From: Pelodera strongyloides | Lineage: Eukaryota; Nematoda; Chromadorea; Rhabditida; Rhabditidae | DNA length: 64,000 nt | Direction of reading: 5' to 3' | Assembly (NCBI GenBank): GCA_036852015.1 | Contig: JAANDG010000630.1 | Coordinates: 18,899 to 82,898 of the forward strand | In this document: positions 30,895 to 43,362 of the stretch, one piece after another | Position numbering within the stretch: position 1 is the first letter of the stretch | Layout: each line of letters begins with the position of its first letter | The notes under the pieces: model-generated | The model's database searches: none | The model's input: the letters and a program-made list of their open reading frames with translations, nothing else | Told to the model about the DNA's origin: nothing | Translations under genes and position numbers: made by a program

Positions 30895-33800
30895 ACCAAT
30901 TAACATTCGCATGCGAGTTAAGGTCCGCAATGGCCTCACACAGTGAACATATGTATGGTAACGATTGCCGCTGATAAATCGTCCCTGACGTGCTCCTCCG
31001 CATAGGGAGCTTTCACGGACGTTATCGGTCCCAGCACCTCCCACTCGAGGAAGTGCATCCCAAGAAACGTCGTCAACTGGTTACTACATGTAAAATGGTC
31101 ACCAGATGGTCAATGACCGGTCTCGAGGTACCCGTCCTTTTACAGAGGATAAATTCACACTCTCAAAAAATACTGTTCCACGTGACAATACACGTCTTAT
31201 AATCCGAAGCAAACAAGATCTCCTGTCAGACCCCTGTCCTGCACCTTTAAGGTCATTAAGATGAAATAAGCCGTTAAACGCTCCCTAGGGACTTTCCCGC
31301 CCGACATCTAATTTGACTAGTTTTTCCGGCTAAATTGTCGTCATGCGATTTGCAAGTCTCCCAACTTACGCCAAAAAAGCGATATAGTAAATAAAAATGA
31401 TTTCGGAAAGAAATTCGGCGACCACGATGTTTCTATCCGCCATTTTTGTACCGTCCAAATTTTACTTACCAAGTCTTACTTGCTACGTTAGGGACTCTGA
31501 TGGCATAAAATAATATGGTTTATTTAGACAATAGAGAAACAAAACAGAAATACATAGTAATAGGGTAGAATACAACTATTGCCGACCAACGGGAACCCTG
31601 AGGTGAGATAACTCATAATGACGTATATAATAACGGATAAGTAACATAGCGCTGTAAAGGAAATAAGGGACGCAATATTGGACGCTATTTGCCCATGTAG
31701 TGTATGCAAATACTGCGCGATATTGCGCGATCTTTTAGTCTAATTATATTCATTTGCATACAACATATGGAAATGCAGTTGTCCTACATACGGTTCAAAA
31801 ACCGGCCATAATATCGCTTTAAAAATGTAGTATTTAGAGGCAGGATGACGGTAGTTGTTTTTCGTGATCTTGCTGTCGTCTACCAAAAATGATGCGCGAC
31901 AGTTTGACAACATAGGCGGATTAATAGTATAATCAAGCCGCAAACAAATTCACAAAATAATCTTGCCACGAAAGTTTTTATAAAAATATTTTAATATCAC
32001 TACTCCAGACTCTTTTTAAATATTCTATGCTTTCTGACTTTATAAGTATCATTTATTGTGTTTCTTGTGTATGTCTCTTTCTGGCTGTTGAAAAGCCCAC
32101 AATAGAATAGAGGGAAAGCGAAAACACGGTGATTTTCTTCAAACTTCTATTGTCTCGCAATGTTCGCTGTTCAAAAACCTTGCTCTTTAAAATATAGGAA
32201 TTCAAAGTCAAGGCTTCTTGACCAGCTTATAATTTTTTATTCATAAATCTCCATCGTCTCCATGACCATTGATCTGTTTGGTGGAAAATACATCTTTTCA
32301 GAGATCACTGCAAGATAATTATAATAATGACTTCCTTATCCTATTTTTGTATATCTTGTGTAACAGGATTTATTTATTTATTTACTATTTATATAATAAG
32401 ATGCCTTTCTTGGTACTTTTGCTCATATAAACTCACGATCCGTTCGTAGAAACAGGATTTTTGTGATTTTTGATTTCGACCTGAAAACTATGTACAAACG
32501 CTGTCGAACGCTGTCAAACGCTGTCAAAATCCTTACAAACGTGTCGAAACTGGTGCGCGGCGAAAAGTAGGCGCGACGACCGTTTGAAAATGCGAAATAC
32601 AGTACCGCATAAAATTGTGCGCCAGGTGTTTGCGAAATAGTTCTCAGCACACTCGCAAAAGCATGGCGTGCGCATGGCGAAACTGGTCGAGGTGCGCAGC
32701 GAGATGTTTTTTTCACCGCGCACCATCAGAGGTTAGGTTGCAGTAGTTTCTCTCTTTACATCGGTATCGGAAGGGGCTTTTGAAGCCTATGTTGGATAGC
32801 GACATTTCCATATATTATGCAAATTTTCCGCTCTGTGTCTTTAATCCCCAGATTTACATGATTCAAAACCAGGTGTCATATCCCTTAAAACATAATGTAT
32901 TCGGTGCTATTGTACCTTTGATCTCTGTTTTTCTTCCTACAAAATCACTTCCGTCAGCGTTATACAATTATTTTTTATAGCTTTGTTATTCAATCGCTCT
33001 GGATGGTAATATGATATCAGATACCAATTTTCCCTCCATTCTATAAAGCGTTTCGCGGCTCTGGTTCATTTTCATAGAGCGATATATGTACATATATTTT
33101 GTTATAGAAAGGAGGGTATGTGTTTGCACCAACACACATTATACTAAGAGAATGTTCCTCCTATCAAAATTACTTCTACTTCCTGGCTTGAGGAATTTGT
33201 GCCTTATTGTGTTTTATTCTCCTTTTCATTATTTTTATGAGAGCCGAGACCTGCCAGTTCTCCCAAGCCTAAAGGTGTGGGCCTAAGCCTAGACCTAGAC
33301 CTAGGCCTATGCGTAAGCCTGCACAGAAAAATATGTGCAGCAAACGATGTAAACTACCGATTACGTTGTGAAATAGTAAGTGGATATTTTATTGGGCCAT
33401 TGAGTTGGACTCGGTAACTTAATATAGGAGAAGAAGGCCATTGAACAAATTTACGGCCCATACAAGATGACCTTAAAAGCCTTTTTTGCCGCATCTAGTC
33501 GAGTCAATTGATTATTTGTTTTACAGCATTTAGCACAATTTTTTATCCTTTTGTCTTGCCATACTGTATTTGAATATTTGAAACTCCCGGAAATGCAATT
33601 TTCTCTTTAGGCTTAGGCTTAGGCTCCAATACAGCATTACCCTCCCAATGCTCAACGGTCTTGAAATCTTTTGGAATCCGCTTCACAGTTTGTTTGGTTG
33701 AGAATTTTAGCAAAATATGTATGAAATACTTTTTTTTTTTATGCATTTATAATTGTTTTTCAAACATTTCATTCCGTGTCGGCTTTTGTGCCCACATTAC

Positions 33801-34194
33801 TGATGTATTAAATTACCAGCCGTTCGAAGAGCCCTACGGGCTCTTCTTCGACCGGAGGAATGGGCCTTCGTCCGATTGTTACCCTATTTAAAAAGGAATT
33901 TCTACAAAGATAAAAAGATTACTTTCGCTATTCCTACTATTTATCTCTAACTGTAAGCCTCCCTCTTTTTTCTCTCGCGCTCTCATTTTCCACGCTTTTC
34001 ACCTCTCTCTCTCTCTCTCTCTCTTCTTTCTCTCTTCTCAGTGAAACATCTGTCCCTTACATTCACACGTCTACAAAGTCATTTATGATTGTGGAAACGT
34101 ATAATATGAGTCTGGATCTCCATTCGACAAATTGTACAATGCAAATTTGCCATTGAAGGTGCTATATGTAGAGCAGATGGTTATCCGCATGAGA

Positions 34195-34277
34195 AGCTAG
34201 CATAGCTCAACAGGTAGAGCATTGGACTATGAATCGAGAGGTTGTGTGCTGCTGCGGGTTCGAATCTCGCCAGCGGC
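34195..34277 (+). pseudogene. tRNA-like fragment (degenerate)
   Basis: The A box TAGCTCAACAGGTAGAGC is intact and the B box GGTTCGAATCT has one mismatch. The anticodon loop would be CTATGAA (ATG) but its stem has a mismatch and the acceptor arms do not pair. The T arm is lengthened into a hairpin GCTGCTG...CAGCGGC. It looks like a tRNA-derived element rather than a working tRNA. Confidence 0.45.
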
Positions 34278-36801
34278 AAAGGTTTTGTATGGTATGGTCG
34301 TTCGATCGTGAATAGGAAATTTTCTTTATGAACTGCTTTCGTTGTGCACATAAAAACAAAATCATAAACAAAGTCTGTGACAAAGTCATAAACAAACTCT
34401 TCTCCTTTATATAATAAGATTATTCTTATAATACTACAACTACATTATGATATTCTTAATTAATTAATCCATCGAAATGATACTCACGTCTAATAATTTT
34501 GTTTGTAAGTTGTTTCGCTAGGGAAAAATGCTACGAAGATAGCTCTCTCTGATCACGAGCTAAGAATTTTTTTTTTGACAATTTGCACCAGTTTGTTTGC
34601 GTATGTTTTTCTTTCACATCTAATTGCTTTTTTTCGAAAATAATTTCTTCTCAAATTAATTATTATTTTTCTTCCTCTCAATTTTACTCTCTAAACTCGG
34701 GACGCGAAATATAAAAGAACGAAAACTTTTTTCAACAAAACCACACGGAAATTACATTCAATTAGATGTTTACACACTGAGCGTAAATAAACGAAACGTT
34801 CGTTTCACAATAACAAAATGTTGATTGTTTCATTACGGCAAGTACTGCGTTTAGAGGTATACTATATTGCTTAGATATGCTCCTTCAAAGTTCCTACAGC
34901 GATATATGTTCTTACAGTAAGAAGGCGACACGGCGAGGTGGTGCGCGGCGACAACCCCGCTCACAACAAGTTGAGCTGACCATGGCGAACGCCTAGCGAA
35001 GGATGGGCAAAACTTTGCGCTGCATGGCGATTTTGCGGCGTTGACCCCGCGAGCAAATGTGTACAAAAAAGTGTGCGACAAGTCACTTTGCACCATGTGT
35101 TTCCCAATTTAGCTGATTATGTATAACAATGTGAGTTTTTTTCTCTCACATGTTTAGCTTTTCTAAATGTTCAGATAATCATAAATTATAAGCAGTTAAA
35201 CCAATCACATGCAAGCGTTTTAATTCGACTTATGTGGTTAACTACATAAAAAAACCTTGTTTTGAATTTCTGCATTAATATTAAAAATGCACTTTTGGTA
35301 AAAAAATCGCATCACACAAAGGTCACCATAAACTTTTTTTATTTGATTAAGTGGTCAGTATTATATTAAGCAATGAGTACAGCTGTAGCTGTGATTATCC
35401 CAGCTATTTTACTCAAAAAATACTTGGTAAAAAAATTTAACTTTAATAAAAATACTTATATTTCAAAACCATTTACTATAAGAACCTATTCTCAGTTTCA
35501 TTACCATCAGAACCCCAAAAAAACCTCATCACATAAAAGCAATCGTAATCTTAGGTTTGAAAAAACGAACACTCAGATTTAATATCTAAATTGTCCGTTA
35601 CGCTTATTCTTCCATCCATTATATGCGTATATACGATAGGACAAGGCATTTCCGGCCAGATATAATAAAGGTTTTAGGATTTTTGGGGTAATAGAGGCTT
35701 TTCGGTTGTTTTTTTGTGCTTTACTGCTCCGCAAGCAATCTACCTCTTTGCGCTTTATTTATTGTATTTGAAGGGTCAATTTTTGCCCGAACACATGGTC
35801 GGGTTTGGAAAGCTTTTAGGAGAAGTGAGCTTTAGGTTTAGGCTTATTGTGATACTATCTTTAACAATATAGTCACCACATGGTCACCTGCTGGTCACCA
35901 CCTGGTTATAGGCTAAAGCTTAGCCTAGGCTTAAGCTGTAAGCTTAAGTCACCACCTGGTCACCTAGACTTAGGCTTGTTTAGTTTAAGTAATTACGTTA
36001 ATAACCTTATTCCTAAGAAGTCAACCATAACCTAATCCTTTGCTTTGTCTCTGTATGTTCTTTTACTGTGCATCATATTGAAGTCCGTGTTTTTCGCATT
36101 AGTAGACGTACTACGTTTCACTGACTGCATTTATTTACATGCGGAGTATCTTTCCTACGTTGATTTGAGAATTGCTGTAATTGTATGTAATGAATTAATT
36201 GCTGGATTGCTTTTGCTTTTCATGATTGCGAAAAATATTCTTGTAAAGGCTGTAAAGGATGCAAGTATATTTACATTAGTACATTATAGTCCATTTGAAA
36301 TATATTGTTATTTATCGTTGTGGTAAATGCTCATAAAAGTTTGACGGCATGAGAGAATAGAAATATAGAAAGCTTCGCGGCACTATAAAATGCATTGCAA
36401 AGTCACCGAAGAATCTTTGAGCTTTATGAAAACTTTGGTATTTTCTGTGTTGTCTGATTCTTGTCTGACTTATATGTTATGCATATTATATCCATACGTA
36501 TATTTGCCAAGTTACCCTTTTCTAGCAAAATAACAATAATAAAATAGTAATAAAAATAAGCCACGTCATAGAAAAATCATTGCGGTTTATGAAACCGTGG
36601 TACATTACATATACCAGTTATATGTATACATACTCTTGATTCTGTAATTTTATGGTCAGTCAGAGACTATGAAAGTCATATATTGCTCACTGATACTTTA
36701 TTTATTACTTTATTGTTATATATGATTTCTTCCACTTTTTTTTTATTTGTCATGACTTTCTCAATTTCATTCCAAATCAATGTTTTATTGATTAATTTCA
36801 G

Positions 36802-39800
36802 ATGATTTCGCTGGAAGACATTTTATCCGTATACGGTAGTACACTACATCCACCATTAGTACTAATTCTCTGCATCTCTGGATCTCTCGGTCATTTACTG
36901 TGTATTGCCACTCTCTCACGAATGCTCAATCCGACAAATATGCTATTGATTAGCATGTCATGGTGAGTATTTCTAAAATTCATAAAAATTATTTTTAAAA
37001 TTTCTCAGGACTAAATAACTACTTGTAATATTTAAAACTTAGTACGAACCATGAAAAAGATCGTTAGGAACGGTGTTCCTTTACTACGTTTACACCTTTA
37101 CATGTTACTGTGCCACTAGAAAATCAATATCCTAGAAAATTCTCATAATTTTCTGAAGTTTACTTTGTAGTATGCGTGTATGCGTATAAAGTTATAATCA
37201 ACGTATAAACTGCAAAGTTTAGACTACAAATTATAAACTACAAAGTACTACATATCAAGGTACAAAGTACAAGGTTTATAATTCAAGTTTCAGTTTCCAA
37301 CTGGCTCTCTGCGTGAATTTCCTCTACGCCACACTATTCAAATGGGCTAGCGATGAATTATGCTCGCCTTTATTTTATTCATATCCGATGGCCGTTACGA
37401 TGTTCGCCTCTGTACAATTATCACTCCTCGTACACATATCTGGGGTATTCCATGTGGTGGCGCTATCAGTTGTAAGGTAAGAAAGAAGTCCCTTTAAAGA
37501 GGTATGATACATGGTTTTTGAAAAAACTTAATTTCTATTTATCACATGCGAACATCTGTGACCTTTTGGGTTCTGGGGATCTGTAAAGCTGTCCAGCACA
37601 CTATTAAAACCACGTGTCACACCTCTTTGCTATCACGATTACGAAATCTCTATCCAGCATAGTGTTATTCGTATGCCTTGATGAGGCGTACGGCAGCGTA
37701 GGCTCAAATAGTTCTAAGGCCATATTCACCACTCAATTCCACCATGGGGAATTCCCCGTATTTTTTCTCTGCGTGTCTCACATTAGAATGTTATTTTCTG
37801 TCCCCAGGGAATATTTCCCGAGGGAATCGGAGTGATGAATAGGGAATATGGCCTCTGATGTCTGGGATCATATAATTATTTTCTCATTGTTATTTCTTGT
37901 GTTGATGTACTCCGTTTCAAGCTTATTTTGATTTAGATACGCGTGTCTCGTCCGTTTATCCGGTGTAAATTCATCGCTTCCATGGTTCACGTTTGGGGTT
38001 TGTTTTGCTATTTTCTGAAAGATTCTAACACTAAAGTATATCTATAGTACAACTATGCATAGTTGTAAGCGCCCGTGATTTGATACTAGCAGGACCGCAC
38101 ACTGGGTAGTCGCTTTGCAGATACGTTTCACAGGACATTATAAATGTTGGCTTTGAAAGAAATTGCAATGATTGACACTTTTACCAATAGTTTATTTGAA
38201 GCAAAATATCGGCCGATTTTTGAAACACATCCAGTAGACAATCATTCTTATGCAGCTTATGCAAATGAACATAATTAAGAATAAAAATTCAAGCTCAATT
38301 CGAGCAAATTAGCATAAATACGTAAGAATGCAATTATCCACGATGCGCTTCAAAAACCGGCCGGTACTTCGCTTTAACAAATACTTAGAGAAAGCATGTA
38401 GCTTTTTTGTTAGTTTCTGTAATTTTCTTGACCACTGAGCAGTTGCTGCTGATACACTTATCAATATGAGCCAGCATGCATGTATGAAAAAAATAGGAAG
38501 CTTCATTTACATCAATCAATTAAACTAATCGATTTTTACCTAGTATTACTAACATACTAATAAAACTATTAACTTGCAGAAATGTCGAACAACTCTCCTA
38601 ATTATCTACATATCAGTGTTTGTGATAGGAATTCCGCTATACTTTACGTCGGAGATTGTTGAGGTAATTATAATAATAATAATTTAATTATGATAATTGT
38701 TAACAACGCGCCTTTAATGCCCTTTCCACCATTTGAAGTATAGTTTTATCTGTGTTTTGTATTTTTCTTTCGGCCATAACGACGCAAATATAACATAGTC
38801 ATAAGACTGCAACTATAAACTTGTAAAATAAGCGTGAACAAGTAGTACCTTTAAGGTGCGTTTACAGTTTACACGAAAGCCAAATTTACAACAAATGTGC
38901 TTTTCTATAAACATCATAATTCTCGTCCTAGGCATTTTTATAAAATCATTTTTATTTTATTTTTTATTAGACTCCAATTTTTAGGTTCCCGAGAAAGAGG
39001 GTTGTGTTGACCGATACTACGAATTGAGCAATGTTTCTTCATACGAACTATCGCTGACTCCTAATAAAGCTTTGCAAACGGTGGGTGTTTATAGGGCTCC
39101 ATCCATCGCTTTCCAGGATCATAATTTGCTCGCCGTGCCGCGCAAGCTTGGCTCTAAAAGAGTGGGCCGCGCATTCATGTTGACTTTAGTTCAAGAAGAT
39201 AGGCTGTCCCATGATTCGTCTAGATAGCGGGCGCGAGGACATCTGAAGCCACATTCACCACTCCGATTCCCTCTGGGAAATATTCCATGGGGAGAGAAAA
39301 TAGCATTGGAACGTGAGAGTCCCTGGGGAAAAGACTGTTTCACCCCTCTGGGAATTAAGTGGTGAATATGCAAGAAATTTTGCGACGACAGGACTCGAAA
39401 GCGATAACATATTATTAGTTTTTTTAGGTAAACTTCTGTCTCTACAACCTGGCTGCCAAGTTGTTTCCGAGTGTTATTCTATGCGTGATGACGTTACTTA
39501 TCAGAAGGGAATTGAAATCTATCAGAAGTATTTCCGCACGATTTTCAACGCTGGAAAGAGATCGACAGTACCAAAGAACGACGAATATGATATTGGTAAG
39601 CTTGTTCTTTAATATTTTAAATTAAATATGCAAGTAAACTGTTATGAGTGGTTCTTGAGAGCTTGAATATAAATAAAATACTGTTTTCAATGAATCACTT
39701 TGTATGTCGTAGCTAGGCTAGAGCAACTAACTAGCTTATTTTCAGTTTTAATATTTCAACTACAATTAAAAGAAGAATCATTAAAACAGTGTTATAAAAA

Positions 39801-40375
39801 TATTTTTAGGCAATTATGATCATGTTCATAGTGGTTGAACTTCCTCAAGGAATACTGGCTGTCTTGTCCACATTTACACCAATAAGCATACTACATTCAT
39901 TAGGTAAAGTTTATTTAAAATTATATTGAACTTGTGTATGTATTGTAGAGTAGTAGAGTGAGCTTACATTTTGCACTATTGTGGCGCACCAAAATAAGAC
40001 AAGACGTAACGCTCACCTAAACTTGCAAAGTTTTGAATTTTTCATATGTTTCTTAATTACTGTGAATGCAACCATACTTTCATTAATTATCATAAGCTAA
40101 TTATCAAGTTTTTAATTATTGAGGAAACTTGGTCAAGTTACCAAGTGGTCATCAAATGGGGTCGCCCACGAAAAAAAACCGTCACCAAATGGTTCCTCCG
40201 TTTCTTATTATTCTCATTTACAGGCGACCTAACCGAGATGCTCACTTTGCTCACATCTTGTCTCATCTTTGCACTATTTTGTGCGATGAACAGCCGAATA
40301 CGAAAAGCTTTATCAAACTCATTTGTATTCCGATCAGTGATACGACCATCATATTTACACAAGAAAAATAAGTGA
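36802..40375 (+). CDS. Rhodopsin-family neuropeptide GPCR, DMSR (dromyosuppressin receptor-related) type
   Basis: Eight exons: 36802-36962, 37294-37476, 37937-37997, 38580-38663, 38985-39080, 39428-39595, 39810-39903, 40224-40375. They total 999 nt, 332 residues, all phases matching, and end at TGA. Seven hydrophobic segments are visible: LVLILCISGSLGHLLCIATL (TM1), LLISMSCFQLALCVNFLYA (TM2), SVQLSLLVHISGVFHVVALS (TM3), TLLIIYISVFVIGIPLYF (TM4), a TM5 at LFPSVILCVMTLL, MIMFIVVELPQGILAVLS (TM6), GDLTEMLTLLTSCLIFALFC (TM7). SVVRY replaces DRY, followed by NSSLPWFTF; ELPQGILA and GDLTEML...FC are typical of nematode DMSR receptors for FMRFamide-like peptides. The start follows TTTCAG; only about 18 residues precede TM1, so an upstream exon is possible. 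It acts at the plasma membrane, presumably of neurons or muscle; the ligand is unknown. Confidence 0.88.
37717..37854. repeat. Palindromic repeat family K, copy 1
   Basis: AGGCCATATTCACCACTC on the left is mirrored by AGTGATGAAT and GGAATATGGCCT on the right. The inner part carries GGAATTCCCCGTATT and CAGGGAATATTTCCCGAGGG. It lies in GPCR intron 2. A related copy is at 39246-39371 in intron 5 and part of one at about 7075-7165. Confidence 0.75.
38199..38374. repeat. MITE family A copy (176 bp)
   Basis: Starts AAGCAAAATATCGGCCG, ends CCGGCCGGTACTTCGCTT then TA. The left TA has mutated to TG. It lies in GPCR intron 3. Confidence 0.82.
39246..39371. repeat. Palindromic repeat family K, copy 2
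   Basis: AGCCACATTCACCACTCCG is mirrored by TTAAGTGGTGAATATGC, with CCCTCTGGGAAATATTCC inside. It lies in GPCR intron 5. Confidence 0.6.
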
Positions 40376-40575
40376 GTTTAGCACGTTTAAAGCGGTATTG
40401 CACTTGGCTTGTGAAGCTAATTCTTGCTGACTGCATTCCCATGCAAATGACTTTATAAAATCGCTCAATATCGCAGAAATGTTTCATAAAATCATGGGAA
40501 TGATGTTATAAAATATAAAGAGTGTGTTTTCAAACTGTCCCTGAAGAAAAAGGGTACTTCCTAACCTAGACCTTA

Positions 40576-40966
40576 AAGCGACAGGCCCATCAAAGTAAAC
40601 CTATATTTACGATACGTTCATAGTGACTATCAAGTATTTTTATTACAATATATACAAACTAAATTTCACATTTATTTGCCATGGAAAACTTTTTTCCGAT
40701 GCGCTCAGCTTAAATGTATACCGTAAAGCCGCAAATATCCTTGTCGTCAATGCAAATTTATCGTGAAATTATAATGCGATTAAAATTTGCATATATAGCT
40801 TTGAAATCTGCAGTTTTATGGTATACATATGCGTTGAGCGCATTGGAAAGAAGTTTTCTAGGGCGAATAATGGTGAGATTTAGTTTGTATATATTGTAAT
40901 AAAAATGCTTGATAGTCATTATGAACGTATCGTAAATATAGCTTTATTTTGATGGGCCTGTCCCTT
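40576..40966. repeat. MITE family C, copy 1 (391 bp palindrome)
   Basis: Begins AAGCGACAGGCCCATCAAAG and ends GATGGGCCTGTCCCTT, flanked by TA. The inner arms TAATATATACAAACTAAATT and AGTTTGTATATATTGTAAT pair. A second copy with ends AAGGGACGGGCCCATC is at 49271-49715. Confidence 0.88.
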
Positions 40967-41795
40967 TAAACCTTTAGGTCTAGACCTAGACCTAACCTAG
41001 ACTAGGCATTCAATTGGCGGGTTTTCTTTTGCTTTCTGCCGTGGGCGTGAAATGACTTGTCATAATTCATACATGTCACCCAGTGTCGCAGTCTATAATC
41101 AAAAGTTTCTAAGAGTTCCAAAACCTGTTTTTGATGTCTTTTGAAGAAATGCATGGGTGCCGTATAGACATCTAAAAAGACGGCATAAAATCAAAAGTAA
41201 ACTTGGCATTTTGTGTCAAGTTACTGCATTCGTTTTTACAACATTAGAATTTACAATATGCTAAACATGACACCCTGACAAATGTTTCAAAATACCCTAT
41301 GTGTGTGTGACACATCACCTAACCTAATTTAGTTTCGTACTATATTTTTAAGAAATTAATAGAAGGGGATATATAATCAGCTCAATCCAAAAAAATCCCA
41401 AGAGTAAACTTATTTATTTATTATTTATTTTAGGGGTAGCAGCACAACAATCGGCGAGAAGTTGCTCAACGGATCTGAGAAGCAGAAACAGAAATTTGTG
41501 CTGCAATAAAGCAGAAACTTTCAAGGAAGCCCATACACCGCATAACTGCACAACGTAATGACCGCCCAGACGCCGCATGAGTGCCGCATGCGTTTAAATA
41601 CCGCGTACACACCGCGTGAAGTAGGCGGACACAGCTTAGACACCGCACGACTTATTGACCCAACCATGGCATAGTATCCCTATATAAAAGTAATAGGTAA
41701 TCAAGCGAATCACAGATGAGGATAGAAAAGCATGTACTTACAATTAGTTTTAATAGCAAAAAAAAAATATTTGGAAATTCGGCTATTCTAAGTTA

Positions 41796-41954
41796 AAGCG
41801 AAATACCAGCCGGTTTTTGAAACGCATCTCAAATATTGCTCAAAGGGGTCTATTGTGCTCTATTTTTTATTTAAATTCATGCTCATTTGCATGTGAAGCA
41901 TAGAAAAGCAGGGAGTACTCGATGCGTTTCAAAAACCGGCAGGGTATTTCGCTT
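41796..41954. repeat. MITE family A copy (159 bp)
   Basis: Begins AAGCGAAATACCAGCCGG and ends CCGGCAGGGTATTTCGCTT, flanked by TA. Confidence 0.85.
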
Positions 41955-43362
41955 TAAGAAAATCCGTAAGCTTGACCAAGGCAAGGGTTCCAGTTTCAAC
42001 TCCTACGCCTAAGTTATTGATGGTATTTTCGAACACAGTAAGGGCAATGTAAAAATGTCCTGCTGCTACAGTGACCTTATAAAACGGTCCTCTTTCTCGA
42101 CACTTTATCATTAATTGGTTAGGTGATTGTAAAGTGTGCGGTTGGAGTTACAGGTTACAGACTAAATGCTACTCTTATGCCAAATCCGCCTTGTAAGATG
42201 TTATGTTGCGTTTCAGCTGTTGTATATTGCCTTTGGATTGCGCAGATTTCATAATTTTCCCATTACGGCAGGATAAAAGGCTATATAGAAAGTTTTCAAC
42301 GGTATATTGTTTTGCTTACTTTATCATAATAGTTGAACCTAACATTCAAGCGGGTATATATTGCTTCTTACATGATTTAATTAAATGAACAATTTTTTAA
42401 CAACCTACCTATCTCACGCAAATGCCAAATACATCTGATTCTTAGGGTTTTCTTTCTCTCATTGTTCCAATTATTATTTATTATTCCAATTATTATACAT
42501 GAATATGGTCTCAACTGTCTCAATGGCTGTAATTTCTATGCTTGTACATGTTGCTTTTGATCAATTTTTGTGAGACTATAGATTTTGATCAACTGTTCTA
42601 TTAATAAACAGCGTTTTGTGGATCTTCTGTTTTTAATTTCGCTATTTTTCATGCATATCATATTTTTAGGTTAGATTTATTCAACTAGCTCTGAGCAGTA
42701 GACGCTAGAGTGATTTAGGTTTAGTTATGTCCAGCTGGGCAAAAAAAACATCCGCTGAACGCGATTCGGCGACCGGTGTTCAATAAGATATCGCCAAACG
42801 GTCGCCAAATGGTTGCCCCGTTTCAGATGTATAGTGGGTTCGCCTTTGCGTCTACTGCTCTACTAACTGGATTTATGTGGATATTAGTTGCAAAGAGTAT
42901 ATATTGCGCAATTTTCTCGCCGTTCAAAGTCGAAACCGGTATTGCGGAAAGCTAACTCGCAGGTATAAAATACAAAGTCGCTCAGTCAGATTGTTACTCG
43001 TTTGATGTGTATGCGGCTTGCTATTGGTTTTGGTGACTTATATTCTGGCTGATTTTCCTTTTATAGTATTACTGTGTCTACAGTAAAATGTAGTAGTAAT
43101 ATAAAATACCTCACCATTTAACATTTTAGTTCTCTTTTCCATTTTTTGATTCTATCATTTTCATTAATATTACCACTCATTTTTTTTCGTCTGATGCAAT
43201 ATTCACGACTAACGGACAACTTCTACCTTTTCCCTTCTACGATCATGTTAAAATACCATTTTCACTCCTCAGCGAGTGTTTCCCGACGGAATAGTAGTTT
43301 TGAATATGGCTGCAGCAGCAAAAAATACTAATTTTTCAAAAAATTATGCTCTATGGTTTCAG

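Larger units (their letters stand above)
40376..43362. other. Intergenic between the GPCR and collagen genes
   Basis: No gene seen. It holds a C-family MITE (40576-40966), an A-family MITE (41796-41954), a CCTAGACCTAGACC-like degenerate run (40970-41005), and a short CCGCATGAGTGCCGCATGCG-type GC-rich patch (41560-41600). The run ends in a TTTCAG acceptor just before the collagen start. Confidence 0.5.

Noticed and set aside
36045..36326. 93-codon hydrophobic plus-strand ORF upstream of the GPCR
   Set aside because: It could encode two or three membrane segments, but the composition matches AT-rich DNA. There is no splice-site support or recognisable family motif, and it does not join the GPCR in phase.
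40046..40375. 109-codon ORF taken as a separate gene
   Set aside because: Its second half is the last GPCR exon (40224-40375); the first half is intron read-through.
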